A DNA stretch of 45,136 bases from Paenibacillus ehimensis NBRC 15659 (GCF_004000785.1 NZ_BILX01000053.1:1-45136); one strand, 5' to 3'. Positions 34,421 to 42,063 are shown, counted from the stretch's first letter. The notes: a model not told the origin generated them from the letters alone. A program made the numbers and translations.

Positions 34421-35563
34421 ATGACAACCCCGCGTCGAGGAACGCCCGATTTTTTGCTGCTATTCTTGACGTTTTCGCTCGTGTGCTTCGGGTTGGCGTT
34501 TGTTTTTAGCGCAAGCATGGCGTATAGAGCTAACGATCCCTGGTACTTGGCGGTTCGCCAGGCGATATTTGCCGGTCTCGGCACGATCGCCATGTTTTTT
34601 TGTATGAATGTGGATTTCCGGAAATTTCAGAAGTGGGTCGTACCGGCTCTTTTCGTTGTTTCGATGCTTCTTCTGCTCGTCCCGATTGTCGGTAAAGGAA
34701 TGAACGGCGCGACGAGCTGGCTTCGATTCGGCGGCTTCTCTCTGCAGCCGACCGAATTTGCCAAGCTTGCGATTATCGTTTATTTGGCTTCGATTATTAG
34801 CAAAAAAGGCGACCGGTTTCAGGACTTCAAACGAGGACTAATGCCGCCGCTCGTCGTTATCGGTTTCATCTCCGCGCTGATTATGATGCAGCCCGATCTC
34901 GGTTCCACGATGGTGCTGGTTCTTTGTGCCATGCTGATCATCATTGTCGGCGGGGCGCAGCTCAAGCATGTATTTTATTTGGGCGCCGGGGGAGTCGTAT
35001 TCTTGACCATGGTGGGCATGATTTTTTATATCGCCACGGACGGGGCCAGTCATCACTTCGCGCGGTTTACCGCTTATTGGGACCCCACCAAGGATCCGCA
35101 GGGAAGCGGCTTTCAGCTGATGCAATCGCTGTATGCGTTCGGACATGGCGGCTTGACAGGAGCCGGCTTCGGACAAAGCGTGCAAAAGCTGCACTATTTG
35201 CCCGAGGCGCACAACGACTTTATTTTTGCAATTATCGGAGAAGAACTCGGCTTTATTGGCACCTTCCTCTTTCTGCTGGCCTATCTCGCTTTTTTATGGC
35301 GCGGGCTGATCGTAGCGCTCCGCTGCCAGGACACCTTCGGCATGCTGCTTGGCGTCGGGATTGTCGGAATGATCGGGATTCAGGCGTTCATCAATATGGG
35401 CGGAGTCACCAATACGATTCCGATGACCGGCGTCACGCTGCCGCTGATCAGCTACGGAGGCACTTCGATGCTTACGTCGCTGGCCGCCCTCGGCATTCTG
35501 CTCAGCATATCGAGAGAATACAATAAGCCGGAAAAAGAACGGGAAACGAAAAAGAGAGCCTAA
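34421..35563 (+). CDS. FtsW/RodA/SpoVE family glycosyltransferase
   Basis: A 380-residue ten-segment membrane protein of the SEDS family, which polymerises lipid II glycan with partner class B PBPs. Signatures: MNGATSWLRFGGFSLQPTEFAKL near residue 90, LPEAHNDFIFAIIGEE near 265 and the C-terminal LPLISYGGTSM. These fit FtsW/SpoVE better than RodA, but which cell-division or sporulation role applies is not decided. GCGGAGGAAT precedes the ATG. It is the second gene after yugN and ends in a terminator overlapping its stop. No PBP gene is adjacent. Confidence 0.9.
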   Translation: MTTPRRGTPDFLLLFLTFSLVCFGLAFVFSASMAYRANDPWYLAVRQAIFAGLGTIAMFFCMNVDFRKFQKWVVPALFVVSMLLLLVPIVGKGMNGATSWLRFGGFSLQPTEFAKLAIIVYLASIISKKGDRFQDFKRGLMPPLVVIGFISALIMMQPDLGSTMVLVLCAMLIIIVGGAQLKHVFYLGAGGVVFLTMVGMIFYIATDGASHHFARFTAYWDPTKDPQGSGFQLMQSLYAFGHGGLTGAGFGQSVQKLHYLPEAHNDFIFAIIGEELGFIGTFLFLLAYLAFLWRGLIVALRCQDTFGMLLGVGIVGMIGIQAFINMGGVTNTIPMTGVTLPLISYGGTSMLTSLAALGILLSISREYNKPEKERETKKRA

Positions 35564-35581
35564 ATTCAAGGCTCTCTTTTT
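35550..35581. terminator. Bidirectional terminator after ftsW-like gene
   Basis: AAAGAGAGCC and GGCTCTCTTT (35551-35560, 35570-35579) bracket a nine-base loop that contains the stop codon. Runs of T or A on both sides suit both convergent transcripts. Confidence 0.88.
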
Positions 35582-35591
35582 GGCTTTGATG

Positions 35592-35981
35592 CTACTTGAC
35601 CCGGTTATTCGGGTCCTCCACGACGGCCTGCTCTTCCTCGCGAAATGCGACGCCCTCTACCTTAATATTGACTTCAACGACCGTCAGACCGGTCATGTTC
35701 TCTACCGCATCGCGCACATTTTCTTGAAGATCGCGGCAAACCTCATGGATTTTACTTCCGTAATTCACAATCACTCGAAGATCGATGGCCGCCTCCACTT
35801 GGCCCACTTCCACCGAAACGCCCTTCTGCACGTTTTTTCCGCTCAGACGCTTCGCCAATCCTTCGGAAATGCCCCCCGACATCCCGGCAATCCCCGGAGT
35901 CTCCAGCGCAGCCAATCCTGCAATAGTCGCTACGACGTCATCTGAAATGCGGATAAGACCTGTTTGAATTTCTTCGCTCAA
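35592..35981 (-). CDS. Asp23/Gls24 family envelope stress protein
   Basis: The 129-residue protein belongs to the Asp23 (DUF322) family of membrane-associated cell-envelope proteins: IRISDDVVATIAGLAALETPGIAGMSGG, then LRVIVNYGSKIHEVCRDLQENVRDAVENMTGL. I chose TTG at 35981 (LSEEIQTG), eight bases after GAAGGAG; a frame starting at 36077 would run through the promoter. The acidic tail (EEEQAVVEDPNNRVK) is like relatives such as YloU/YqhY. Stress control is not evident from the sequence. Confidence 0.9.
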   Translation of the reverse strand: MSEEIQTGLIRISDDVVATIAGLAALETPGIAGMSGGISEGLAKRLSGKNVQKGVSVEVGQVEAAIDLRVIVNYGSKIHEVCRDLQENVRDAVENMTGLTVVEVNIKVEGVAFREEEQAVVEDPNNRVK

Positions 35982-36011
35982 GAGGATCACTCCTTCAAGG
36001 ATTATAGCTCT

Positions 36012-36040
36012 ATTGTAATAACTTCCAAGCGGGAAAGCAA
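36012..36040 (-). promoter_or_regulatory. Promoter of the Asp23 gene
   Basis: On the minus strand TTGCTT (36040-36035), 17 bases, TACAAT (36017-36012). It is about 30 bases before the TTG start, and it supports the short form of the gene. Confidence 0.7.
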
Positions 36041-36136
36041 ATGTCCCGCGCAACCATTTGACAGCATTCGACATCATCCGAATTCGCAGGAGCCGCCGGC
36101 CGGAACAAGCCGATAACGCCCCGCCTGAAAATTGCT

Positions 36137-36922
36137 TTAAATGGCCTTGACCGACCCGCCGTCGACGTAGAAGACCGATCCGGTCATATAGCTATTGCGC
36201 GGCGAAAGCAGGAATGCCGCCGTTGCGGCCAGCTCCTCCGGTTCGCCGTACCGGCCGAGCGGAATATCCTTGACCATGCTTTCCCGAACCTCTTCTACCG
36301 GCACCTGATCGCGGGCCGCTTTGGCCGAATCCAGCTCGACCAGACGATCCGTGCTGATGCGTCCGGGACATACGGTGTTTAGCAAAATACCGTCAGGGCC
36401 CCATTCGACCGACAGCGTCTTCATCAAACCTACGATACCCGTTCGCAGCGTATTGGACAGCACCAAGCCCGGAATCGGCACTTTCACCGACGACGAGGCG
36501 ATCGTCACGATTCTTCCTCCCTGCTCCTTCATCAGCGGATGGAAGCCTTTGACGAGCCTGACAACGCTCATCAGATTCAATTGAATGGCGTGGAGCCATG
36601 CTTCCTCGTCCAGCGATAAGAAGCTGCCGCTCGGCGGCCCGCCTGCATTGCACACGAGAGCGTCAACCCGGCCGAAGCGGTCGGCAGCCTGTTGGACGAG
36701 CCAGCCGATTTGTTCGGGGCTGCTCAGGTCGACAGCCATGCCTGCCGCCGATACGCCGTATTTTTGCGTCAGTTGGGCCGCTACGTCGCATACGGCCTGC
36801 TCATCCCGGCTGCAAAGAAGCAGGTCCGCTCCTTCCGCCGCCAGCTGCTCCGCGACCGCCCGGCCCAATCCTTTGCTGGAGGCGGTGACGACCGCTTTTT
36901 TACCTTTCAAATATAGATCCAT
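36137..36922 (-). CDS. SDR family oxidoreductase with altered catalytic motif
   Basis: A 261-residue short-chain dehydrogenase/reductase. The cofactor motif TASSKGLGRA and the CNAGG stretch (91-95) are present, and the active-site serines sit in IASSSV (141-146). However, the place of the catalytic YxxxK reads as S156-NTL-R160 in PGLVLSNTLRTGIVGL, so the canonical Tyr and Lys are missing. The C terminus has the usual FLLSPRNSYMTGSVFYVDGG. Either it belongs to a divergent subfamily with a different catalytic arrangement or it no longer reduces carbonyls. GGGAGGAG precedes the ATG. Confidence 0.9.
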   Translation of the reverse strand: MDLYLKGKKAVVTASSKGLGRAVAEQLAAEGADLLLCSRDEQAVCDVAAQLTQKYGVSAAGMAVDLSSPEQIGWLVQQAADRFGRVDALVCNAGGPPSGSFLSLDEEAWLHAIQLNLMSVVRLVKGFHPLMKEQGGRIVTIASSSVKVPIPGLVLSNTLRTGIVGLMKTLSVEWGPDGILLNTVCPGRISTDRLVELDSAKAARDQVPVEEVRESMVKDIPLGRYGEPEELAATAAFLLSPRNSYMTGSVFYVDGGSVKAI

Positions 36923-37023
36923 AAAAAACTCCTCCCTAAAGTATTTTACTTTGTCCGAAAATTGATTATATTAGAATAGGTTTTATTCGAGTTAGGTATA
37001 CTTTACCACATGAGGTGATCCTT

Positions 37024-38076
37024 TTGAAACGCCACGGTTTTACGATCGGTCTGCTTGCAAGCTTCGCCCTAAGTGCAGTGGCGCACTATGTCGGGGCTCC
37101 CACATTCAGCCCTACGTTACAATTTTTGATTTCGGCGGTGGCGATCGTCTTTGTCGCCGGTTTCCTGGGAAAAGCTACGGAAAGCGTAGCCCATTATGCC
37201 GGCGAGCGGCTGGGCGGTTTTTTGAACGCGACGTTCGGCAATGCCGCCGAGCTCATCATCGCCATCTTTCTTGTTAAAGACGGGATGTTCGATATCGTCA
37301 AAGCCAGCATCACCGGCTCCATTATCGGGAACATGCTGCTGGTGCTCGGACTTAGCGTGCTGCTCGGCGGATTGAAATTCAAGGAACAAACCTTCAACGT
37401 CAAGTTGGCCGGTCACAACGGATCGCTGATGCTGCTGGCCGTGATCGCGCTGTTCATTCCTGCCGCGTTCGCCCGAAGCTTCACCACGCAGGAAACATCC
37501 AATCTAAGCGTGATCGTGTCCGTGATCCTGATTATCGCTTACCTGCTCTGGCTCGTGTTCTCCATGATCACGCATAAGAACGAGCTCTCGGACGAGGTCG
37601 TCGAGCACGGGGAAGCCGCTTGGTCCAAAGGCTTGTCGATTGTATTCCTGATTGTCGCTACCGTCATGGTCGCCGTTCAAAGCGAGTGGCTCGTCCATAC
37701 GCTGGAGCCGTTCAGCCACCAATACGGACTGTCCGAGCTGTTCGTCGGCGCCTTCCTGATTGCGATTGTCGGCAATGCCGCGGAACATAGCGCCGCCGTG
37801 ATCATGGCCCGGAAAAACAAGATGGGCGCCGCCGTCGAAATCGCGGTCGGCAGCAGCCTGCAGATTGCTCTGTTCGTCGCGCCTGTGCTGGTGCTGCTCT
37901 CGCTCCTTTTCGGCAAAACGATGGATCTAGTGTTTACCACTTACGAGCTCGTAGCCATTGGCGTAGCCGCCTTTATCGCCAAATCGATCTCCAAGGACGG
38001 AGCCACGACGTGGTTCGAGGGCGTGCTGCTGCTGGTTGTCTATATCATTCTGGGCATTGCGTTCTTCTTGGTGTAG
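37024..38076 (+). CDS. Calcium/proton exchanger (CAX family)
   Basis: The 350-residue membrane protein with about eleven segments exchanges Ca2+ for protons. The two inverted c-repeats are plain: GNAAELIIAIFLVKDGMFDI near residue 75 and GNAAEHSAAVIMARKNKMGA near 245. An acidic hydrophilic stretch (ELSDEVVEHGEA) divides the halves. I chose TTG at 37024 since AGGTGATCC is correctly spaced; GTG at 37015 is within that site. Together with the P-type ATPase at 11-14 kb this gives two independent calcium exporters in the window. It is close to ChaA/YfkE of Bacillus. Confidence 0.92.
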   Translation: MKRHGFTIGLLASFALSAVAHYVGAPTFSPTLQFLISAVAIVFVAGFLGKATESVAHYAGERLGGFLNATFGNAAELIIAIFLVKDGMFDIVKASITGSIIGNMLLVLGLSVLLGGLKFKEQTFNVKLAGHNGSLMLLAVIALFIPAAFARSFTTQETSNLSVIVSVILIIAYLLWLVFSMITHKNELSDEVVEHGEAAWSKGLSIVFLIVATVMVAVQSEWLVHTLEPFSHQYGLSELFVGAFLIAIVGNAAEHSAAVIMARKNKMGAAVEIAVGSSLQIALFVAPVLVLLSLLFGKTMDLVFTTYELVAIGVAAFIAKSISKDGATTWFEGVLLLVVYIILGIAFFLV

Positions 38077-38091
38077 AAGCCATACGGATAC

Positions 38092-38216
38092 ATAAGAAAA
38101 GCTTCTTATCGAAGCCTTTTCGAGGAGATACATTCGTGTTTCAGCGGAAGCTCTTCTTGCGAGCAGAAAGTTGACATGCGCTTTCACGATTTCGTGAGTA
38201 AAACTTTCTTTGCTCT
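38092..38216. repeat. Duplicated intergenic element, copy A
   Basis: A 125-base element between the CAX gene and ylaN, nearly 90% identical by eye to 38720-38846. It opens with AAGAAAAGCTTC, whose inverse appears (one mismatch) about 45 bases on, and ends with AAAGTTGAC...AAACTTT; an inner CACGATTTCGTG hairpin lies near 38197. Confidence 0.85.
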
Positions 38217-38262
38217 AAAAAAACAAAGAGTAACCTTCCCTGTGAAGGTTACTCTTTGTTTT
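38216..38262 (-). terminator. Strong terminator of ylaN
   Basis: A perfect 16-pair stem (38223-38238 with 38244-38259) with a five-base loop, followed by TTTTTTT on the minus strand. The stop codon of ylaN is inside the stem. Confidence 0.95.
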
Positions 38263-38536
38263 GACTCATAGCCTCATAGAGCTGGGCTACATTCCGTTCC
38301 AGCTTCATCAAGATTTGTTTGCCCGCCGTCTCGGTAATCAGCTCCGCCCGGATCGCAAAGTCAATCTCCCGCGACAACCCGTAAATTTGCGTATCTAACA
38401 CCTCTTCATACAGAGGACATTTGCGCGTGGTTAAGTTTTCCATCTGCACTTCGATCAGCTTCTCGATCTTGTCCGCATCTTCTTGCAGCAGATGCAGGGC
38501 CTTCTGCGACAAGCTGAGCAGCACATCCGACGACAT
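38249..38536 (-). CDS. ylaN: YlaN family iron-homeostasis protein
   Basis: A 95-residue helical protein of the DUF1507 family: LLQEDADKIEKLIEVQMENLT, RKCPLYEEVLDTQIYGLSRE and IDFAIRAELI. YlaN has been reported in Staphylococcus aureus to bind ferrous iron and Fur and to relieve Fur repression. I chose ATG 38536, six bases after GGGGGGG; an ATG at 38563 lacks a site. It has a good promoter, a perfect Fur-type palindrome further upstream, and a very strong terminator, and stands between two copies of a repeated element. Confidence 0.93.
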   Translation of the reverse strand: MSSDVLLSLSQKALHLLQEDADKIEKLIEVQMENLTTRKCPLYEEVLDTQIYGLSREIDFAIRAELITETAGKQILMKLERNVAQLYEAMSQNKE

Positions 38537-38641
38537 GGTGCTCCCCCCCTGTAATCCAACCATTTGCGTTCACCGGCGGTACCGGACGAACATGCGGCCC
38601 CGGTTCTTATCCGAAGCAGGCGCTTAAACGCCGATAGTTTT

Positions 38642-38670
38642 ATATTAGTCGAAAACGGCGCAATACACAA
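38642..38670 (-). promoter_or_regulatory. Promoter of ylaN
   Basis: Minus strand TTGTGT (38670-38665), 17 bases, TAATAT (38647-38642). The predicted leader is about 100 bases. Confidence 0.7.
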
Positions 38671-38698
38671 GTCGATAGACCAAGATAGACGCCCTACC

Positions 38699-38715
38699 TT
38701 GAGAATTATTCTCAA
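38699..38715. promoter_or_regulatory. Fur-box-like 7-1-7 palindrome upstream of ylaN
   Basis: TTGAGAATTATTCTCAA is a perfect inverted repeat with core TGAGAAT-T-ATTCTCA, the 7-1-7 form of Bacillus Fur boxes (TGATAATnATTATCA). It is about 29 bases upstream of the ylaN -35 box, so direct blocking of that promoter is not obvious. It is not a terminator, since T precedes and A follows it in the wrong sense. Confidence 0.65.
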
Positions 38716-38719
38716 AAAA

Positions 38720-38846
38720 ATAAGAAAAGCTTCTTATCGAAGCTTTTTTGAGGAGGATACATTCGTGTTTTAACGGAAGCTTTTCTTGCGGGCAGAAAGT
38801 TTACATGCGCTTTCGCGATTTAGTGAAGTTAAACTTTCTTTACTCT
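38720..38846. repeat. Duplicated intergenic element, copy B
   Basis: Second copy of 38092-38216 (127 bases). AAGAAAAGCTTC (from 38722) and GAAGCTTTTCTT form a perfect 12-base inverted pair, an inner AAAAGCTTC-TTATC-GAAGCTTTT hairpin is present, and the right end has AAAGTTTA...TAAACTTT. Confidence 0.85.
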
Positions 38847-38883
38847 GAAATAAAGGCATCTTCGCCTGCGCGAAAATGCCTTT
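38847..38883 (-). terminator. Terminator of the HPr-like gene
   Basis: AAAGGCAT and ATGCCTTT (38852-38859, 38876-38883) close a stem with an inner TCGC/GCGA; the minus strand continues TTTATTTC. Confidence 0.75.
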
Positions 38884-38901
38884 ACCTGGAGATCTTAGGG
38901 A

Positions 38902-39150
38902 TTAGTCTTGGATGCTGTTGATCTTAAGACCGTGCTTTTCGAACACTTCGGCCATCGCTTTCTTCGCTTCGTCGGCATCCGGACCGTGTACATGAAGATC
39001 ATAGTTGCTGGATGTGAGCAGCGTCGTAAACAAGCCGAGAATGCTTTTGACATCGATGTACTTGTTATCATACTGAAGAACAATGGAAGATCTGAATTTA
39101 TTGGCGGTTTGAGAAATTTCCACAATTGCGGCGTTATTGGCGTTTGGCAT
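38902..39150 (-). CDS. HPr-like protein lacking the phospho-histidine
   Basis: An 82-residue protein with the HPr fold pattern: TANKFRSSIVLQYDNKYIDVKSILGL and then HGPDADEAKKAMAEVF. Aligned by eye to B. subtilis HPr, the regulatory Ser46 is kept (VKSILGL), but the HARPAT loop with His15 reads NANNAA and the first strand before it is missing. It cannot carry out PTS phosphotransfer in the normal way; a regulatory role like Crh is possible. ATG 39150 follows GGAGGG by seven bases; the 11-codon longer frame is unsupported. It has its own promoter and terminator. Confidence 0.78.
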   Translation of the reverse strand: MPNANNAAIVEISQTANKFRSSIVLQYDNKYIDVKSILGLFTTLLTSSNYDLHVHGPDADEAKKAMAEVFEKHGLKINSIQD

Positions 39151-39204
39151 ACAAAATCCCTCCATGCGTCTAGTGACGGACAAGATAAATCGCTTTCTTC
39201 AAAT

Positions 39205-39233
39205 ATGATACCGTGGAAGGGAATAACATGCAA
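39205..39233 (-). promoter_or_regulatory. Promoter of the HPr-like gene
   Basis: Minus strand TTGCAT (39233-39228), 17 bases, TATCAT (39210-39205). Confidence 0.72.
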
Positions 39234-39250
39234 CACTATTTTCGTTGCGA

Positions 39251-40369
39251 TTACTTTAAATTTTCCGGGTTAAGCCCTTCCAGCTCCGGAATGACGAAAC
39301 GTCCGTCCTTGCGAATCAGCCGATCGTCAAAATAAATTTCGCCCCCGCCAAATTCCGGCCGTTGAATAAGAACCAGGTCCCAATGAACGGCGGATCGGTT
39401 GCCGTTGTCCGCCTGCTCGTACGCTTGGCCGGGCGTGAAGTGAAGGCTGCCGTCAATTTTCTCGTCAAACAGCGTATCCTTCATCGGGTACAAAATATGC
39501 GGATTGAACCCGAGGCTGAATTCCCCGATATAGCGGGCGCCTTCGTCGGTGTCGAGAATTTTGTTCAGCCGGGCGGTATCGTTGGCGGTAGCCTCGACGA
39601 TTTTACCGTTCTCGAACCGGAAGACGACATTCTCGAACGTAACTCCGGAATTTTCGGAAACCGTGTTATAGGCGATGACGCCGTTCACGGAATCGCGTAC
39701 CGGGGCGGTATACAGCTCGCCGTCCGGAATGTTGCGCCGGCCGCAGCATTTGACCGAGCCGATGCCCTTGATCGAGAAAGAAATGTCCGTTTCGCCCGGC
39801 CCCACGATGCGCACGCGGTCGGTCCGGTTCATCAGCTCCTGAAGCGGAGTCATCGCATCCGACATTTTGGCGTAATCCAGGTTGCAGACGTCAAAATAGA
39901 AATCTTCGAATTTTTCCGTGCTCATGCCGGCAAGCTGCGCCATAGACGCATTCGGATAGCGCAGCACGACCCAGCGCGTATGCTTGATCCGCTGCTCCAT
40001 GTGCACCTTTTGGCTGTAAATTTTTTTGTACAGCTTCATCTTATCCTCAGGCACGTCGGACAGCTCGCTTACGTTTTCACCGGCGCGAACCGCAACGTAG
40101 CAGTCCATATCCTTCATGCGTCGCAGGTGCATATCGGCCCAATGCTCCAAGAACTCAGGCGTCGCAGAACGCAGAACTGCCGCCGTAACCGCATAGTCCG
40201 TCAGCTCCACATAAGGATGGCCGCCCCGGGCATGGACCTCCTGCACGAGACATTTGACGATTTCCCGCTCGGAGCCGATCATCTCGATCAACACCCTTTC
40301 GCCGGGCTGTACATTTAATGAATAACCTACAAGATTACGAGCCAATTGCTCTAAACGGGGATCACGCAT
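39251..40369 (-). CDS. M29 family aminopeptidase (AmpS/PepS type)
   Basis: A 372-residue metallo-aminopeptidase. It opens RDPRLEQLARNLVGYSLNVQPGERVLIEM and contains the family segments VGPGETDISFSIKGIG, NIPDGELYTAPVRDSVNG and, near the end, IGEFSLGFNP, SLHFTPGQAY and RSAVHWDLVL, which supply the metal-binding Glu and His residues. It would trim peptides in the cytoplasm. AAGGAG is eight bases before ATG 40369. It follows the TVP38 gene by 28 bases, so both are likely co-transcribed. Confidence 0.93.
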   Translation of the reverse strand: MRDPRLEQLARNLVGYSLNVQPGERVLIEMIGSEREIVKCLVQEVHARGGHPYVELTDYAVTAAVLRSATPEFLEHWADMHLRRMKDMDCYVAVRAGENVSELSDVPEDKMKLYKKIYSQKVHMEQRIKHTRWVVLRYPNASMAQLAGMSTEKFEDFYFDVCNLDYAKMSDAMTPLQELMNRTDRVRIVGPGETDISFSIKGIGSVKCCGRRNIPDGELYTAPVRDSVNGVIAYNTVSENSGVTFENVVFRFENGKIVEATANDTARLNKILDTDEGARYIGEFSLGFNPHILYPMKDTLFDEKIDGSLHFTPGQAYEQADNGNRSAVHWDLVLIQRPEFGGGEIYFDDRLIRKDGRFVIPELEGLNPENLK

Positions 40370-40397
40370 TGAATCTTCTCCTTTTTCCAATACAATA

Positions 40398-40985
40398 TTA
40401 AAATTTGCTGCCGCTTTTGGTCCATTTGTTTTTGTAATAACTCCCGATATACAGCAGGACGAAAAACAAGGCTAATGCGGCAAAAAGTCTTCCTTTATAC
40501 CGGCCGATATGGAGCAGATCATGACTAATTACCGATTCAAGGAAGATCATGGGCGCTTTGCCGATCAGCGTGCCGATCACAAAATCCCTTGGTTTGACCT
40601 TCATGACCGCAGCGCCCAGGTTAATGCCGAAGGAAGGAATTACCGGAATCATCCGGCTGGCTGCGATATACCAAAGCCCGTGCCGCTCCAGTCTCCCGCT
40701 CCATTGCTCGATAAAATCGTACTTCGCGAGCTTGCCCTGCACCCATGCCCTTCCGTAATTCCTTGCCGTATAATACGCGATAAACGCTCCAAGGCAAGCA
40801 AACACATAGTTGACCAGAAACCCTCGCCATAACCCGAAGATCAAGACGTTGGCCCCGGCTACCAAGACAAAAGGCACCACGGGAAATAGCGTCTGCAGCA
40901 AAACGAGCAGCGCCCCCGCGACATGACCTACCCATCCGAGAGAATGGAGCGCTTCCGACAACTGGTGGACATTCCAATTGGCCAA
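40398..40985 (-). CDS. TVP38/TMEM64 (VTT domain, DedA superfamily) membrane protein
   Basis: A 195-residue membrane protein with five to six hydrophobic segments and VTT-domain marks: PFVLVAGANVLIFGLWRGF, ACLGAFIAYYTARNYGRAWV, SRMIPVIPSFGINLGAAVM, then GTLIGKAPMIFLESVI. Relatives in this superfamily move lipids across membranes; the substrate here is unknown. The start is TTG at 40985, eight bases after AAGGAGG; no other start fits. It is first in a likely two-gene unit with the aminopeptidase and divergent from rpsD. Confidence 0.88.
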   Translation of the reverse strand: MANWNVHQLSEALHSLGWVGHVAGALLVLLQTLFPVVPFVLVAGANVLIFGLWRGFLVNYVFACLGAFIAYYTARNYGRAWVQGKLAKYDFIEQWSGRLERHGLWYIAASRMIPVIPSFGINLGAAVMKVKPRDFVIGTLIGKAPMIFLESVISHDLLHIGRYKGRLFAALALFFVLLYIGSYYKNKWTKSGSKF

Positions 40986-41049
40986 TGGTCAAGCCTCCTT
41001 CGCATATCATATTGTACCAGAAATTGCTTCCGATCACGAACCTATTGGA

Positions 41050-41064
41050 GCGGCAAGTTGCCGC
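41050..41064. other. Perfect 7-1-7 palindrome between the TVP38 gene and rpsD
   Basis: GCGGCAAGTTGCCGC lies between the divergent promoters, 40 bases before the rpsD -35 box, next to a second imperfect hairpin (GCAT...ATGC, 41070-41084). Function unknown. Confidence 0.5.
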
Positions 41065-41104
41065 AAAAAGCATTTTTCGCATGCCCGTTCCCGCATTCCT
41101 ATGC

Positions 41105-41133
41105 TTGACACAAACATATCGATCTTATAAAAT
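41105..41133 (+). promoter_or_regulatory. Promoter of rpsD
   Basis: Consensus TTGACA (41105-41110), exactly 17 bases, then TAAAAT (41128-41133). Confidence 0.88.
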
Positions 41134-41139
41134 AAGAAG

Positions 41140-41348
41140 TCGAGAATAAGCATCGGAATGCTGCTTTGGCAGCCCGTGCTTATGGTGGAAGCTTGCGTCA
41201 CCCTCTGTAAGATTTTGCTGCCGGCAGGACCGCGGCTGGTTCTTCTTGTCGGGTGCGAATCGTTAAGAAACGCTTCAGGCAAAATCGGGCACACGCTTCA
41301 CCCGTTTATAACTTAACCAAATTATTGATAAAAGGAGCTTCCCAACTT
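41140..41348 (+). ncRNA. Structured rpsD leader, candidate S4 autoregulatory element
   Basis: About 209 bases of untranslated RNA precede rpsD. ATAAGCA/TGCTTAT (41146-41152, 41177-41183) encloses GCTGC-TTTG-GCAGC; then GGTG...CACC (41184-41202), the palindrome CTGCCGGCAG (41218-41227), and CGGGTG/CACCCG (41250-41255, 41299-41304) near the ribosome site. S4 represses its own mRNA through such leaders in Bacillus; that this is the same structure is inferred, not aligned. Confidence 0.55.
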
Positions 41349-41948
41349 ATGGCACGCTACACTGGTCCTAAATTTAAATTAAGCCGCCGCCTCGGCATTT
41401 CCTTGAGCGGTACTGGTAAAGAATTGAAACGTCCTTTCCCTCCGGGGCAGCATGGTCCGGGACAACGCAAGAAACTGTCCGGCTACGGCGTTCAATTGCA
41501 AGAAAAACAAAAGCTTCGCCACATGTACGGCTTGAACGAGAAGCAATTCCGCAACCTGTTCGACAAAGCTACCAAGCTGCAAGGGATCGCGGGCGAAAAC
41601 TTCATGTTCCTGCTTGAAAGCCGTTTGGACAACCTCGTATACCGTCTGGGCTTCGCCAACTCCCGCGCCGGCGCGCGTCAATTGGTTTCCCACGGTCACA
41701 TTACGGTTAACGGCAAGAAAGTCGACATCGCTTCCTACACGGTAAAGACCGGCGACGTTATCGGCCTTCGCGAGAAAAGCCGCAACCTGTCTTCCGTTAA
41801 AGAAGCTTTGGCAAACCGCAACTACCTGCCGGCTTACCTCGAATTCAACGAAGGCGCGTTGGAAGGCAAGTACGTTCGTTGGCCTGAGCGTTCCGAGCTC
41901 GCTCAAGAAATCGACGAAAAACAAATCGTCGAGTTCTACAGCCGCTAA
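41349..41948 (+). CDS. rpsD: 30S ribosomal protein S4
   Basis: The 199-residue protein binds 16S rRNA early in 30S assembly. It starts [16 protein letters not shown] and has [18 protein letters not shown], the S4 RNA-binding domain ([35 protein letters not shown] in part) and the usual end. It lacks the N-terminal zinc cysteines (C-minus form). A longer frame from 41253 reads into the leader and is rejected; AAAGGAG precedes the ATG. Codon use is typical of a highly expressed gene. Confidence 0.98.
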   Translation: MARYTGPKFKLSRRLGISLSGTGKELKRPFPPGQHGPGQRKKLSGYGVQLQEKQKLRHMYGLNEKQFRNLFDKATKLQGIAGENFMFLLESRLDNLVYRLGFANSRAGARQLVSHGHITVNGKKVDIASYTVKTGDVIGLREKSRNLSSVKEALANRNYLPAYLEFNEGALEGKYVRWPERSELAQEIDEKQIVEFYSR

Positions 41949-41973
41949 TAGAATTAACGCGCAAACTACTACG

Positions 41974-42021
41974 AAAAAAAGCCCAAAAACCCTTGTTTAT
42001 CAAGGGTTCCGGGCTTTTTTT
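41974..42021 (+). terminator. Terminator of rpsD
   Basis: AAAGCCC pairs with GGGCTTT around an inner ACCCTTG/CAAGGGT stem, followed by a run of T. Confidence 0.92.
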
Positions 42022-42063
42022 CATTAGATCAATATTGCAAGTTAATGCACTACAATGCACCCA

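Noticed and set aside
36923..37023. yybP-ykoY-type riboswitch before the CAX gene
   Set aside because: The 100-base divergent gap shows no matching structure and must also hold the SDR promoter.
38699..38722. The TTGAGAATTATTCTCAA palindrome as a terminator
   Set aside because: The A-run follows on the plus strand and the T-run precedes on the minus strand, so neither direction gives stem then U-run.
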